From assembly GCF_039540375.1 (NCBI RefSeq), contig NZ_BAABEX010000027.1, forward strand, positions 20,340 through 84,339: a stretch of 64,000 nt of DNA, read 5' to 3'. This stretch comes from Acidovorax_G lacteus. Its GTDB lineage: Bacteria > Pseudomonadota > Gammaproteobacteria > Burkholderiales > Burkholderiaceae_C. Shown one piece after another: positions 1 to 9,512 of this stretch. Each line of letters opens with the position of its first letter. The stretch's first letter is position 1. The position numbers and the translations under genes are program-made. The notes beneath the pieces were generated by a model. It saw only the letters and a program-made list of their open reading frames with translations. It was not told the origin of the DNA and did no database searches.

Positions 1-2
1 GG

Positions 3-302
3 ACCCTTTATCTCGTAGAAAGCGGCACTTTGAGCGTCCACTACCAGGACGACAAAGAGCGCCTTCGCTTGGCCATCGTAGGCCCCGGTTCTGTGGTGGG
101 CGAGGGCGCTTTCTTCTCGCATCGCCCTCGCAGCGCGACGGTACAGGCCGCAGGAGTCTGCAGACTCTGGAGCCTGACGGCACTTCGCTTTGCCGAGCTG
201 TCCAATCGCCAGCCCGCGATCGCCCTAGGCGTGGCCATGGCGGCCGGTGCGGTGCTGGCCAAACGCCTGGGCAACCGTCGGCGTCGCGTTGCAGCCACCT
301 GA
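3..302 (+). CDS. C-terminal part of a cyclic-nucleotide-binding (CRP-like) domain protein, 5' end outside window
   Basis: The reading frame is open from the left edge of the window, so the true start lies outside it. The visible 99 residues look like the second half of a cNMP-binding beta-barrel: LYLVESG near the start, then a segment resembling the phosphate-binding cassette (GEGAFFSHRPRSATVQA, with the R-S-A that normally holds the cyclic phosphate). The protein ends soon after the helix that follows the barrel and has no helix-turn-helix. It is therefore probably a stand-alone sensor domain or the tail of a larger signalling protein, not a DNA-binding Crp/Fnr regulator. The ligand and the upstream architecture cannot be judged from here. 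Confidence 0.6.
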   Translation, partial: TLYLVESGTLSVHYQDDKERLRLAIVGPGSVVGEGAFFSHRPRSATVQAAGVCRLWSLTALRFAELSNRQPAIALGVAMAAGAVLAKRLGNRRRRVAAT

Positions 303-399
303 GCGTGCGCTGTACAGATCCACACCGGGCAACCCCAGCAGGTGGCCCACGGTGCCGCTTTACACTTTCACCCCTCGCGCCTTCTCCTGAAAGCCCGCT

Positions 400-1371
400 A
401 TGTCTCTGTTCAGCTGGTTCCGCCGCAAGTCGCAACCCACCCAGTCCCCAGGGGGGCATCAGCCCGCACAGGGCCTGTTGCAGGCCGACGCGACGGTACC
501 CCTCAACCCGGGCCGACTCCCACCATCACCGTCCGCTCGTTCCGCTGAGCCCGCTGCCGGTCCGCGCAACGAGCGCATGGAGCGACGGGAAATGTTGTAT
601 GCCGTCGTACGCGACGCGATGGTGCGTGCCAGTGTGCTGACGGCGGGCTATAAGTTCAAGGTGCTGTCGCTCGACCAGCGAGGTCGTCAGTTCCTCGTGA
701 TGATAGATCTGGCCCGTGAATATGGCGGTGACACAAACCGTCTCAGCGAGATGGAGGTCCTGATCGCGCAAACGGCCAAGGCCCGACATGACATCCTGGT
801 GACGGCGGTGTATTGGCGCATCCATGAGCAAGTGGCTGTCAGCGCCCCGGCCAAACCCTTGGGGGCGGCCGCTCCCGCAGAGCCTGCAGCCGCGCGACCC
901 GCTACCGGATTCGTACGTCCTCAGCGACCGGAACGCAGTACTCCCGCTTCCTCGCCCGCTCCTCTGGGGTCTGCGGTTGCCACGGGCGCTCCATCGGGGC
1001 ACTCTGCGAACCTTGGTGCACCCGCACCCGTGTCCGCTGCGTCTGTCCCTCCGGCCCAGCCCCGTACGGTTGCACCCGCTGCCCCGGAGTCCAAGCGCGC
1101 GCCATTGCTGCCTCCCAGGACCAGCACACCCTTCGAACCGATCGAGGCGGACGAGGTGGCGGCCTTCAAGCGCGCCCTGGCGGGCCAAGGTGCACAGGCG
1201 GCCGGACGTTCTGCTGCCGGCAGCGCCGCCGCGGCGCAGCCAGGCGTGGCTGTGCGCAGCGGGCCGTTGTTGCCTCTGCCCGAGTCCACCGGCTTCGAGG
1301 ACACGGAAATGCCTGAATCCGAGCACCGGGGGCCAGACCTGAGCTCGACCCAGTACGGCGAACTGCGCTGA
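400..1371 (+). CDS. Uncharacterised protein with Pro/Ala-rich low-complexity C-terminal half
   Basis: The 323-residue product begins MSLFSWFRRK. It has one compact, probably folded block at residues 60-150 (rich in charged residues, with MLYAVVRDAMVRASVLTAGYK near its start), followed by a long Ala/Pro/Ser-rich tail that looks disordered. No signal peptide or membrane segment is visible. I do not recognise the family and assign no function. It lies about 100 bp after the cNMP-binding protein on the same strand and converges on apt. The start ATG at 400 is the first in-frame one, without a strong ribosome-binding site. Codon use is typical of the region, which supports a real gene. Confidence 0.6.
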   Translation: MSLFSWFRRKSQPTQSPGGHQPAQGLLQADATVPLNPGRLPPSPSARSAEPAAGPRNERMERREMLYAVVRDAMVRASVLTAGYKFKVLSLDQRGRQFLVMIDLAREYGGDTNRLSEMEVLIAQTAKARHDILVTAVYWRIHEQVAVSAPAKPLGAAAPAEPAAARPATGFVRPQRPERSTPASSPAPLGSAVATGAPSGHSANLGAPAPVSAASVPPAQPRTVAPAAPESKRAPLLPPRTSTPFEPIEADEVAAFKRALAGQGAQAAGRSAAGSAAAAQPGVAVRSGPLLPLPESTGFEDTEMPESEHRGPDLSSTQYGELR

Positions 1372-1399
1372 CCTGCCGGCGGGGGGGTATGGGCGGCCC

Positions 1400-1954
1400 T
1401 TAGTGGCCCGCGAAGTCCACCAGCGTGTACAGCGGCAAGCCACCCGCCCGCAGCCGTGCCGAGCCACCCAGTTCTGGCAGATCCACGATGGCCGCTCCCT
1501 CGAACACCGTGGCGCCGAGTTTTTCGAGCAGCTTCTTGCCAGCCATCATGGTGCCGCCGGTGGCGATCAGGTCGTCGATCAGCAGCACACGATCACCCGC
1601 CCGTACTGCATCGGTGTGCAGCTCGACCGTGGCGCTGCCATATTCCAGCTCGTAGGTTTCCTCGACGGTGGTGAACGGCAGCTTGCCCTTTTTGCGGATG
1701 GGCACGAAGCCCACATTCAGCTCGTAGGCCACGACCGCACCCAGGATGAAGCCCCGTGCGTCCAGCCCAGCCACCACATCCGGGCGCATCCCGCGGTCCA
1801 TGTAGCGGTGTACGAAGGCGTCGATCAGCACCCGGAACACCTTGGGGTCTTGAAGCAGGGGAGTGATGTCGCGGAATTGAACACCCGCAGACGGCCAGTC
1901 TGGAACAGTCCGGATGTGTTGGCGCAGGTAGTCGTTGACGCTCAGAGCTTGCAT
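1400..1954 (-). CDS. apt: Adenine phosphoribosyltransferase
   Basis: Purine salvage enzyme that makes AMP from adenine and PRPP in the cytoplasm. The 184-residue product has the PRPP-binding motif VLLIDDLIATGGT at residues 123-135, the DARGF segment near 65-69, and the family C-terminus LVDFAGH. The frame is open further upstream (an in-frame ATG at 2005 would add 17 residues), but the start at 1954 gives a length and N-terminus (MQALSVNDYLRQHI) that align with E. coli Apt, which has 183 residues. There is no clear Shine-Dalgarno sequence at either candidate. It is divergent from the large GGDEF/EAL gene and converges on the unknown gene at 400-1371. Confidence 0.95.
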   Translation of the reverse strand: MQALSVNDYLRQHIRTVPDWPSAGVQFRDITPLLQDPKVFRVLIDAFVHRYMDRGMRPDVVAGLDARGFILGAVVAYELNVGFVPIRKKGKLPFTTVEETYELEYGSATVELHTDAVRAGDRVLLIDDLIATGGTMMAGKKLLEKLGATVFEGAAIVDLPELGGSARLRAGGLPLYTLVDFAGH

Positions 1955-2118
1955 AGCGAGGAGGAGTTGCGGGACGGAGAGGGGCCCGAGTGTATCCACC
2001 GACATACGCGTGCACACCAGTGCTGTCAGCGGCGGCCTTGGCCCCCATAATGGAAGCACGATGGAAGCGCTCTGCCGCAGCCCTTCCCGCTCCTGTTCCG
2101 GGCGGCCTCACGACGACC

Positions 2119-5100
2119 ATGTCCATTTCAGTCTTGCTGGTGGAAAGCGATCCTGACCATGCCCAGGCCGTGGTGCAGGCGCTGAGCGACGCTTGGCTAG
2201 GATGGAAGGTACTGTCCACCTCCACGGTGTCCCAAGCGCTGGAGGTCCTGGAGCAGCACCGGGTCGACGCCGTGCTGGCAGCGCAGCGGCTGACGGACGG
2301 CACCGCCTACGATGTGCTGACACCGCTGCGAGGCGTGCCAGCCCTGATCGCTGTGCCGCAGGGGGCCGAAGCCGACGCAGCGCTGGCCATGCGCCATGGT
2401 TTTGCGGATTTCGTGGTCCGGCATCCGCATGGTGACCACCTACTGACGCTGCCCGCGCAGATTGAGGCCGTACTGGAGCGAGCAGAGAACTCGCGGGCCA
2501 GGCTTGCGGCCGAGAACGCTCTCGCACGCCAGCATCGCCTGTTGCAGGCCATCACCCGGGCGCAATCGCTGTTCATTGCCCATGCGACCCCTGCGGCAGC
2601 CTTCGACGCTTTGCTCCAGGAGCTGATGGATCTGACCGGCAGCCAGTTCGGACTCATCGGGCCCGTCCACCGCGCTGCAGACGGGCCCATGCGGCTGGAG
2701 CTGCATGCCTGGCTTGATCGCAGGCCTATGGTGGGCGCTGGCACTGAAGCGGATTCCGTCCATCGCCCGTCCGATCTGGGAGGGATGGCGTGCGACGATC
2801 CGGACACCTTGATCGGCCAGACGCTGATGGGTGGGCAGCCGCAGATCCTCAACCATGCCCCGGGTCGCCTGTGCAGTGCAGGGCTTGCGGAGCGGCGGGG
2901 CCCACTGTCCAACTTTCTTGGGCTGCCCATTCTCGCGGCGGGGGAAATCGTGGCGTTCGTAGGGCTGGCCGATCGACCCGGAGGCTACCCCTCTTCCGAG
3001 ATCGCGTTTCTTGCTCCGCTGCTGAACGCCGTCGCGCAACTCGAACTGGCCCGCCGTGCTGCACAGGTGCGCGAATCGATCGAAGCGCAGCTCGCTCAGA
3101 CGAGTGAATTGCTGGCAGAGAAAACCCAGGCCCTCGAGGTGACGCTGGCCAGCGTGTCCCAGGGGATCAGCAACGTCGATGCGCAAGGGCGCATCCTCGT
3201 CTACAACCAGCGCTATCTCGAACTGCTCGATCTGCCCGAGTCCCTGTTGGCCGGGCAGCCTCTTGCGGAGGAGGTCGTTCGGTTCCAGGCGGAGCGCGGT
3301 GACTTTGGCGATGGATTCGCCCTGTTCGATCCCCGGACGCGCCGGTTGGTGGCCCAGAGCTATGCCATCAAGGGGGGGCAGGCCGAGGTGCCGGACCAAT
3401 ATGTCCGCCGGACCCATACCGGGCGCTATATCGAAGTGCGCACGCGCTTTCTGCCCAACGGCACCCGGGTGCGCACGTTCACCGACGTCACGGACTATCT
3501 GGGGGCGCTGGATGCGCTCCGGGAAAGCGAGGAGCGCTGGCGCAGCATGACCAAGCTCTCGTCGGACTGGTATTGGGAGCAGGATGCCGACCTGCGCTTC
3601 GTGCGCGTGGATGCACCTTCCAACGAACGGCAGTCCTGGCTCAACGAAGCCGCCTTGCTGGGCCGGCGCCGCTGGGAATTTCCCGAGGCGCAGCAGGACG
3701 AGAGCCACTGGCGTGCCCACCGGGCCCAGCTGGAAGCGCGCGAGACCTTTCACGACTTCGAAATGTGCCGGGTGGACGCAGAGGGCCGCCCAGTATGGCT
3801 GTCTGTCAGTGGCGAGCCGATTTTTGACGATGAAGGCGGGTTCCGGGGCTACCGCGGTGTGGCACGTGACATCACGGAGCGCAAACGTGCCGAGGCGGAA
3901 ATCCAGCGTCTGGCGTTCTACGACGAACTGACCGGGCTTCCCAACCGGCGCTTGTTGCTTGACCGTATCGAGCGCGTCGGCGTGCGGTGTGAACGCGAGC
4001 GCCGCCATGCGGCATTGCTGTTCCTGGACCTCGACAACTTCAAGCATGTGAACGACACCTTGGGCCACGAATGGGGCGACAGCCTGCTGGTGCAGGCGTC
4101 CCAGCGCCTGGGGCAGTGTGTGCGCGCGAGCGACACCGTGGCCCGCCTCGGGGGGGACGAATTCGTCGTGGTGCTGGCCCACTTGCATGCACAGACGGAA
4201 CAAGCGGCCAGCGAGGCCGAAGGCGTGGCCCTCAAGGTTCTGGCCGAGCTCAACCGCCCCTATTTGCTGGGCGGGGCCGAGACGCACAGCACGGCCAGCA
4301 TCGGGCTGGCATTGTTTTCAGACCGGCAGCATCCCGTGCTAGAGCTGCTCAAGCGCGCGGACCTTGCCATGTACCAGGCCAAAGCCCAGGGGCGCAATAC
4401 GCTGTGCTTCTACGACCCGGCCATGCAGGCGGCTGCCAGCGCGCGCTCAGCACTTGAGGCCGACATCCGCCAGGGCCTGCAACGTGGTGAATTCTTGCTG
4501 CATTACCAGCCGGTGGTCGATGCGCGCGGCCAGGTGCAGGGCGCAGAGGCGCTTGTGCGGTGGTCGCATCCGCAACGCGGGCTGGTGTCTCCGGGCGACT
4601 TCATCCCCGTGGCCGAGCAAACGGGCCTGATCGTGCCGCTGGGGCAGCGGGTTCTGGGCCTGGCGTGCGCGCAACTGGCGCAATGGGCGGCCGATCCAAT
4701 GCGCAGACACTGGCGTTTGGCGGTGAACGTGAGCGCCCAGGAGTTCCGGCACCTGGATTTCGTGGGGGGGGTGCTGCAGGTGTTGGAGCACACGGGCGCA
4801 GATGCCCGGCGGCTCACGCTTGAACTCACCGAGAGCCTGCTGCTCCACGATGTGGAAGAAAGCATCACCAAGATGCAGACACTGCGCGAGCGGGGTGTCG
4901 GTTTTTCCCTCGACGACTTTGGTACCGGATATTCCAGCCTCAGTTACCTCAAGCGTCTGCCGCTCGATCAGCTCAAGATCGACCAGGGGTTTGTGCGCGA
5001 TGTGCTGACCGATCCGAACGACGCCGCGATTGCCTGCACCATCGTGGCCCTGGCCCAGAGCTTGGGCCTTGAGGTGGTGGCCGAAGGGGTGGAGACCGAC

Positions 5101-5202
5101 GGCCAGCGCGACTTTCTGTTGCGCAATGGGTGTCGGCAGTTCCAGGGATACTTGTTCGGCCGGCCGGCCCCGATATCAGACTGGGTGCAGCCCGCCTCCT
5201 GA
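2119..5202 (+). CDS. Multidomain c-di-GMP regulator: receiver-like, GAF, PAS, PAS, GGDEF, EAL
   Basis: A 1027-residue signalling protein. It starts with a response-regulator-like segment (MSISVLLVESDPDHA, residues 1-120), followed by a GAF-type region (about 145-330), two PAS regions (about 340-480 and 490-600), a GGDEF domain and an EAL domain. The cyclase signature GGDEF is intact at 678-682, with an inhibitory-site RxxD at 669-672. The EAL triad is intact at 810-812, and the DDFGTGYSS loop is present. Both diguanylate cyclase and phosphodiesterase activity are therefore possible; the net direction cannot be read from sequence. No transmembrane segments are evident, so it is probably cytoplasmic. 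An ATG at 2119 is preferred because it places the receiver fold at the N-terminus; upstream in-frame ATGs at 1990 and 2050 overlap the apt promoter area. Confidence 0.9.
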   Translation: MSISVLLVESDPDHAQAVVQALSDAWLGWKVLSTSTVSQALEVLEQHRVDAVLAAQRLTDGTAYDVLTPLRGVPALIAVPQGAEADAALAMRHGFADFVVRHPHGDHLLTLPAQIEAVLERAENSRARLAAENALARQHRLLQAITRAQSLFIAHATPAAAFDALLQELMDLTGSQFGLIGPVHRAADGPMRLELHAWLDRRPMVGAGTEADSVHRPSDLGGMACDDPDTLIGQTLMGGQPQILNHAPGRLCSAGLAERRGPLSNFLGLPILAAGEIVAFVGLADRPGGYPSSEIAFLAPLLNAVAQLELARRAAQVRESIEAQLAQTSELLAEKTQALEVTLASVSQGISNVDAQGRILVYNQRYLELLDLPESLLAGQPLAEEVVRFQAERGDFGDGFALFDPRTRRLVAQSYAIKGGQAEVPDQYVRRTHTGRYIEVRTRFLPNGTRVRTFTDVTDYLGALDALRESEERWRSMTKLSSDWYWEQDADLRFVRVDAPSNERQSWLNEAALLGRRRWEFPEAQQDESHWRAHRAQLEARETFHDFEMCRVDAEGRPVWLSVSGEPIFDDEGGFRGYRGVARDITERKRAEAEIQRLAFYDELTGLPNRRLLLDRIERVGVRCERERRHAALLFLDLDNFKHVNDTLGHEWGDSLLVQASQRLGQCVRASDTVARLGGDEFVVVLAHLHAQTEQAASEAEGVALKVLAELNRPYLLGGAETHSTASIGLALFSDRQHPVLELLKRADLAMYQAKAQGRNTLCFYDPAMQAAASARSALEADIRQGLQRGEFLLHYQPVVDARGQVQGAEALVRWSHPQRGLVSPGDFIPVAEQTGLIVPLGQRVLGLACAQLAQWAADPMRRHWRLAVNVSAQEFRHLDFVGGVLQVLEHTGADARRLTLELTESLLLHDVEESITKMQTLRERGVGFSLDDFGTGYSSLSYLKRLPLDQLKIDQGFVRDVLTDPNDAAIACTIVALAQSLGLEVVAEGVETDGQRDFLLRNGCRQFQGYLFGRPAPISDWVQPAS

Positions 5203-5215
5203 GCCCCCCATCGAA

Positions 5216-7201
5216 TCAGCCGCGCAGCAGTTTGTCCTCGGCCAGTGCCAGTGCCGCCGGATGCCCGGAGAGCACCAGCGTATCGCCCGCGGACAGCACC
5301 GTATCGTCCTGTGCCGCCCACATGCGGCCGTTGCTGCGCCGCAGGTTCACCACCTGCACGCCCATGGTGCTCAGTGCCAGCGAGCCCAGCGGCTGGCCCA
5401 GACCATAGGCGCCCGGAGGCAGGCTGACCGTCGCCAGCCGTTCCTGATCGCGCTCGGCCACTGTGTCATCGTCGGCCCCGTGGAAGTAGCCCCGCAGCAG
5501 GTTGTAGCGCGCGTCGCGCTGGTCCTGCACCAGGCGCAGCACGCGGCGCATGGGCACTCCCACCAGCGCTAGTGCGTGGCTGGCCAGCATCAACGAGCCT
5601 TCGATGGCCTCGGGCACCACCTCGGTGGCCCCAGCGGACTGCAGCTTGTCCAGGTGCAGATCGTCCTGGGTGCGCACGATCACGGGCACCTGCGGCGCGT
5701 GGGCGCGGGTGTTCGCCAGCACCTTGAGCGCCGCCGGGACGTCGATGTAGGTCACGGCCACGGCGCGCGCGCGCACCAGGCCTGCGGCCATCAGGGCCTG
5801 CAGCCGCGTGGCGTCGCCGTACACCACCGAATCGCCGGCCGCTGCCGCCTGGCGCACCCGGTCCGGGTCCAGGTCCAGGGCCATGTAGGGAATCTGCTCG
5901 CGCTCGAGCATGCGCGCCAGGTTCTGGCCGCAGCGGCCGTAGCCGCAGATGATCACGTGGCCGCTGCTGTTGATGGATTTGCGCGCGATGCTCGTCATTT
6001 GCAGCGATTGCTGCAACCAGTCGCTGGAGACCAGCTTCATCACAATGCTGTTGCTGTGCATCACCACAAAAGGCGTGGCCAGCATCGACAACACCATGGC
6101 CGCGAGGATGGGGTTCATCAGCGCGGGCTCCACCAGTCCGCGCTGCTGGGTCAGCGACAGCAGCACAAAGCCAAACTCGCCAGCCTGCGCCAGGTACAGC
6201 CCGGTGCGCAGCGCCACGCCGGTGGTGGCGCCCATGGCCCGCGCCAGCAGCAGGATCAGCAGCAGTTTCAGGCCCATCAGCACCAGCAGCAGGCCGAGCA
6301 CCATGCCCCAGCGGTCGATCAGGATGTGCCAGTCCAGCATCATGCCGATGGTGATGAAGAACAGGCCCAGCAGCACGTCGTGAAACGGCCGGATGTCGGT
6401 GCCCACCTGGTGGCGGTATTCGGTTTCGGACACCAGCACGCCCGCAATGAAAGCGCCCAGCGCCAGGCTCAGCCCGGCCAGTTCGGTCAGCCAGGCCAGC
6501 CCGAGCGTGATGAGCAGCAGGTTGAGCATGAACAGCTCGTCGCTCTTGCGCCGCGCCACCAGCGTGAGCCACCACCGCATCAGCCGCTGCCCGCCGGTGA
6601 GCAGCAGCGCAACCAGCACCGTCGCTTTGAGCAGTGCCAGGCCGAGCGCCGCCAGCAGGTCGTCGGGCGAACTGCCCAGCGCCGGGATCAGCACCAGCAA
6701 GGGCACCACCGCGAGATCCTGAAAGAGCAGCACGCCCATCACACGACGGCCGTGTTCGCTTTCCAGTTCGGCGCGTTCGGCCATCAGCTTGACCACGATG
6801 GCCGTGCTGCTCATGGCCAGCACGCCCGACAGCGCCAGCGCACTTTGCCAGCCCATGGTCCACACGCCGCCCAGGGTGTGTGCCAGCGCCAGGCCGCCTG
6901 CGGTGAGCACCGCCATGGTCAGCAGCACTTGCAGCAGGCCCAGGCCGAACACCTGGCGGCGCATGGCGCGCAGCTTGGGCAGGCTGAACTCCAGCCCGAT
7001 TGCGAACATCAGGAACACCACACCGAACTCGCCCAGGTGGCGCACCGCCTCGGAGTTCTGCGCCAGCGCCAGCGCGTGTGGGCCGATCAGGATGCCCGCT
7101 GCCAGGTAGCCCAGCATGGGCGGCAGCTTCAGGCTGCGGCACACCACCACGCCCAGCACCGCGGCCAGCAGGTAGAGCAGCGTGAGCGCGAGTGAGGACA
7201 T
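5216..7201 (-). CDS. CPA2-family monovalent cation:proton antiporter with RCK domain (KefB/YbaL-like)
   Basis: A 661-residue membrane protein. Residues 1-390 contain about 12-13 hydrophobic segments of a Na+/H+-exchanger fold. Next comes an RCK_N/TrkA-N Rossmann domain starting around residue 415 (HVIICGYGRCGQNLARML, with the G-x-G-x-x-G dinucleotide signature) and a TrkA-C-type domain at the end. The expected role is potassium or cation efflux in exchange for protons across the inner membrane, gated by a nucleotide or thiol ligand; substrate specificity cannot be assigned. It is divergent from kdsD with a 49-bp gap. A transporter beside the kdsD-kdsC-lpt genes recalls E. coli, where yrbG (a different exchanger family) occupies that place. 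Confidence 0.88.
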   Translation of the reverse strand: MSSLALTLLYLLAAVLGVVVCRSLKLPPMLGYLAAGILIGPHALALAQNSEAVRHLGEFGVVFLMFAIGLEFSLPKLRAMRRQVFGLGLLQVLLTMAVLTAGGLALAHTLGGVWTMGWQSALALSGVLAMSSTAIVVKLMAERAELESEHGRRVMGVLLFQDLAVVPLLVLIPALGSSPDDLLAALGLALLKATVLVALLLTGGQRLMRWWLTLVARRKSDELFMLNLLLITLGLAWLTELAGLSLALGAFIAGVLVSETEYRHQVGTDIRPFHDVLLGLFFITIGMMLDWHILIDRWGMVLGLLLVLMGLKLLLILLLARAMGATTGVALRTGLYLAQAGEFGFVLLSLTQQRGLVEPALMNPILAAMVLSMLATPFVVMHSNSIVMKLVSSDWLQQSLQMTSIARKSINSSGHVIICGYGRCGQNLARMLEREQIPYMALDLDPDRVRQAAAAGDSVVYGDATRLQALMAAGLVRARAVAVTYIDVPAALKVLANTRAHAPQVPVIVRTQDDLHLDKLQSAGATEVVPEAIEGSLMLASHALALVGVPMRRVLRLVQDQRDARYNLLRGYFHGADDDTVAERDQERLATVSLPPGAYGLGQPLGSLALSTMGVQVVNLRRSNGRMWAAQDDTVLSAGDTLVLSGHPAALALAEDKLLRG

Positions 7202-7250
7202 GCTCCGATGCTATCCGAGCGCCCCGCACCCGGTCGATAGAATCGGCTGC

Positions 7251-8252
7251 ATGACCGCTGCCCCCGACGCGCCCCCGACCCTGGACGCTGCCCGCGCCCT
7301 GCGCTTGGCCCACGAAACCTTCGACATCGAGGCGGCCGCGGTGCTGGGGCTCAAGGCCCGCACGGGCGACGCCTTTGCCCGCGCCGTATCGGCCATGCTG
7401 GCCGTGCGTGGGCGTGTGGTTGTCATGGGCATGGGCAAGAGCGGCCACATCGGCCGCAAGATCGCGGCCACGCTGGCCTCTACCGGCACGCCGGCCATGT
7501 TTGTGCACCCGGCCGAAGCCAGCCATGGCGACCTGGGCATGATCAAGTCGGTGGATCTGGTGCTTGCGCTGTCCAACAGCGGCGAAGTCGATGAGGTGAC
7601 CACGCTCTTGCCCGTGATCAAGCGCCTGGGCGCGACGCTGGTGGCCATGACCGGGAGGCCGCAGTCCACGCTCGCGCGGCATGCCGACATCGTGCTCGAC
7701 ACCGGCGTGGAGCGCGAGGCCTGCCCGCTGCAGCTTGCCCCCACGGCCAGCACCACGGCGCAACTGGCCATGGGCGACGCCCTGGCCGTGGCTTTGCTGG
7801 ACGCGCGCGGCTTCCGCCCGGAGGATTTCGCGCGCTCGCACCCCGGCGGATCGCTGGGCCGCAAGCTGCTCACCCATGTGGCCGATGTGATGCGCCGCGG
7901 CGATCAGGTGCCGCGCGTGGCGCCGCACACGGGCTTCAGCGACCTGATGCGCGAGATGAGCGCCAAGGGCCTGGGCGCTGCCGCCGTGGTGGACGACAAC
8001 GGCCGCCCGGTCGGTATCTTCACCGACGGCGACCTGCGCCGCTGCATCGAGGCCGGCACCGACCTGCGCGCGATGACGGCCGCCGAGATCATGCACCCCC
8101 GCCCGCGCCGCATCGCGGCCGACGCGCTGGCCGCCGACGCGGCCGACATGATGGAAGCCCATGGCATCACCAGCGTGCTCGTGGTCGATGCCGACGAGCG
8201 GCTCATTGGCGTGGTACACATTGGCGACCTGATGCGCGCCAAGGTGATCTGA
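7251..8252 (+). CDS. kdsD: D-arabinose 5-phosphate isomerase (SIS plus two CBS domains)
   Basis: Converts ribulose 5-phosphate to arabinose 5-phosphate, the first step towards Kdo for lipopolysaccharide. The 333-residue product has an N-terminal SIS domain (GMGKSGHIGRK at 60-70, SHGDLGMI at 91-98) and paired CBS domains from about 205 to the end (EIMHPRPRRI lies at the boundary between the two). Size and architecture match the KpsF/KdsD family (E. coli KdsD has 328 residues). The start at 7251 removes 23 poorly conserved residues that an upstream ATG would add. Its stop overlaps the kdsC start by one base, so the two are probably translationally coupled. Confidence 0.95.
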   Translation: MTAAPDAPPTLDAARALRLAHETFDIEAAAVLGLKARTGDAFARAVSAMLAVRGRVVVMGMGKSGHIGRKIAATLASTGTPAMFVHPAEASHGDLGMIKSVDLVLALSNSGEVDEVTTLLPVIKRLGATLVAMTGRPQSTLARHADIVLDTGVEREACPLQLAPTASTTAQLAMGDALAVALLDARGFRPEDFARSHPGGSLGRKLLTHVADVMRRGDQVPRVAPHTGFSDLMREMSAKGLGAAAVVDDNGRPVGIFTDGDLRRCIEAGTDLRAMTAAEIMHPRPRRIAADALAADAADMMEAHGITSVLVVDADERLIGVVHIGDLMRAKVI

Positions 8253-8833
8253 TGGCTGCATCCACCCCCGCCCCCGCGCTGCCGCCCCTGCAGCCCGTGC
8301 TCCAGCACGCTCCCGAGCTGCTGCTGCGCGCCCAGTCCGTGCGCGTGGCGTTTTTCGACGTGGACGGGGTGCTCACCGACGGCGGCCTGTATTTCAGCGA
8401 GTCGGGCGAGACGCTCAAGCGCTTTCACACACTCGACGGCCATGGCCTGAAGCTGTTGCAGCAGGCGGGCATCGTGCCCGCGGTCATCACGGGCCGCGAC
8501 TCGCCTGCGCTGCGCCTGCGCCTCAAGGCGCTGGGCATCGAACACGCGGTGTTCGGCACCGAAGACAAGCGCCCGGCGGCCGAGCAGATGCTGGCCACGC
8601 TGGGCCTGGGCTGGGAGCAGGCGGCCGCCATGGGCGACGACTGGCCCGACCTGCCCGTGATGCGCCGCTGTGCCATCGCCTGCGCCCCGGCCAACGCCCA
8701 GGCCGAGGTGCTGGCCTGCGCGCACTACGTCACCCAGCGTGCGGGTGGCCAGGGCGCGGCGCGCGAGTGGTGCGACCTGCTGCTGGTGGCCTCGGGCCAG
8801 TACGCGCGCCTGCTGGCCGCCCACGGCGCATGA
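8252..8833 (+). CDS. kdsC: 3-deoxy-D-manno-octulosonate 8-phosphate phosphatase
   Basis: HAD-superfamily phosphatase releasing phosphate from Kdo-8-P in Kdo biosynthesis. The 193-residue protein has the capless HAD core: FFDVDGVLTD (nucleophile Asp36 and Asp38), VITGRDS as motif II, Lys in EDKRPAAE, and MGDDWPDLPV as the acidic motif. Length fits the family (E. coli KdsC has 188 residues). It overlaps kdsD by one base and the next gene, lptC, by four bases (ATGA), giving a tight three-gene unit. Confidence 0.95.
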   Translation: MAASTPAPALPPLQPVLQHAPELLLRAQSVRVAFFDVDGVLTDGGLYFSESGETLKRFHTLDGHGLKLLQQAGIVPAVITGRDSPALRLRLKALGIEHAVFGTEDKRPAAEQMLATLGLGWEQAAAMGDDWPDLPVMRRCAIACAPANAQAEVLACAHYVTQRAGGQGAAREWCDLLLVASGQYARLLAAHGA

Positions 8834-9456
8834 GGGGCTCGGCCATGTGGCGCCAGACCTGGGACCGGCTCTCGCTGTACCTGCCGGTGCTGCTCATGGG
8901 CCTGCTCGCGCTGGGCACCTGGTGGCTGGTGCGCAATGCGCCCACGCCGCTGTCGCCGGCCGCCGCCACCGCCCCGGGTGACGAGCCCGACTACACCATG
9001 CGCAGCTTCTCGGTGCGTCACTTCGACGAAAGCGGCCGGCTGCAGAGCGAAGTGCGCGGCGAGGAAGCCCGCCACTACCCGCGCACCAACACCGTCGAGA
9101 TCGACCGCGTGCGCATGCGCAGCATTGGCCCCGATGGCCGCGTGACCGTGGCCACCGCCGACCGCGCCCTGAGCAACGCCGACGGCTCGGAGGTGCAACT
9201 CTTTGGCAATGCCGTCGTCACCCGCCAGCCGCTGCCCCCGCGGCCCGGGCAGACCCCCCAACCGGTGCTGGAGTTTCGCGGGGAGTTCCTGCACGCCTTC
9301 ACACGCGCCGAGCGCGTGACCTCCGACCGGCCTGTGGTGCTCACCCGCGGGGCGGATCGTTTTACCGCCGACCGGCTCGAATACGACCACGTCGCCCAGG
9401 TGCTGCAACTGCAGGGCCGGGTGCAGGGCGTGCTGCAGCCAGGCCGCGCGCGCTGA
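8830..9456 (+). CDS. lptC: Lipopolysaccharide transport protein LptC
   Basis: Bitopic inner-membrane protein that passes LPS from the LptBFG extractor to LptA. The 208-residue product has a short cytoplasmic start, one transmembrane helix at about residues 11-30 (LSLYLPVLLMGLLALGTWWLV) and a periplasmic beta-jellyroll-like remainder (DYTMRSFSVRHFDESGRL, later LTRGADRFTADRLEYD). The start at 8830 overlaps the kdsC stop as ATGA. Unusually, no lptA or lptB follows; the next gene is an SDR enzyme 56 bp downstream with its own ribosome-binding site. Confidence 0.88.
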   Translation: MRGSAMWRQTWDRLSLYLPVLLMGLLALGTWWLVRNAPTPLSPAAATAPGDEPDYTMRSFSVRHFDESGRLQSEVRGEEARHYPRTNTVEIDRVRMRSIGPDGRVTVATADRALSNADGSEVQLFGNAVVTRQPLPPRPGQTPQPVLEFRGEFLHAFTRAERVTSDRPVVLTRGADRFTADRLEYDHVAQVLQLQGRVQGVLQPGRAR

Positions 9457-9512
9457 CCTCGACGCGCGCCTTTGCGCCTGGCGTCTGGCCGACTTTTCCT
9501 GGAGACCGCCCC

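Noticed and set aside
5466..8261. Minus-strand frame of 931 codons across the Kef-type gene and kdsD
   Set aside because: A frameshadow of real genes on both strands; it would run through two confirmed genes and shows only low-complexity sequence.
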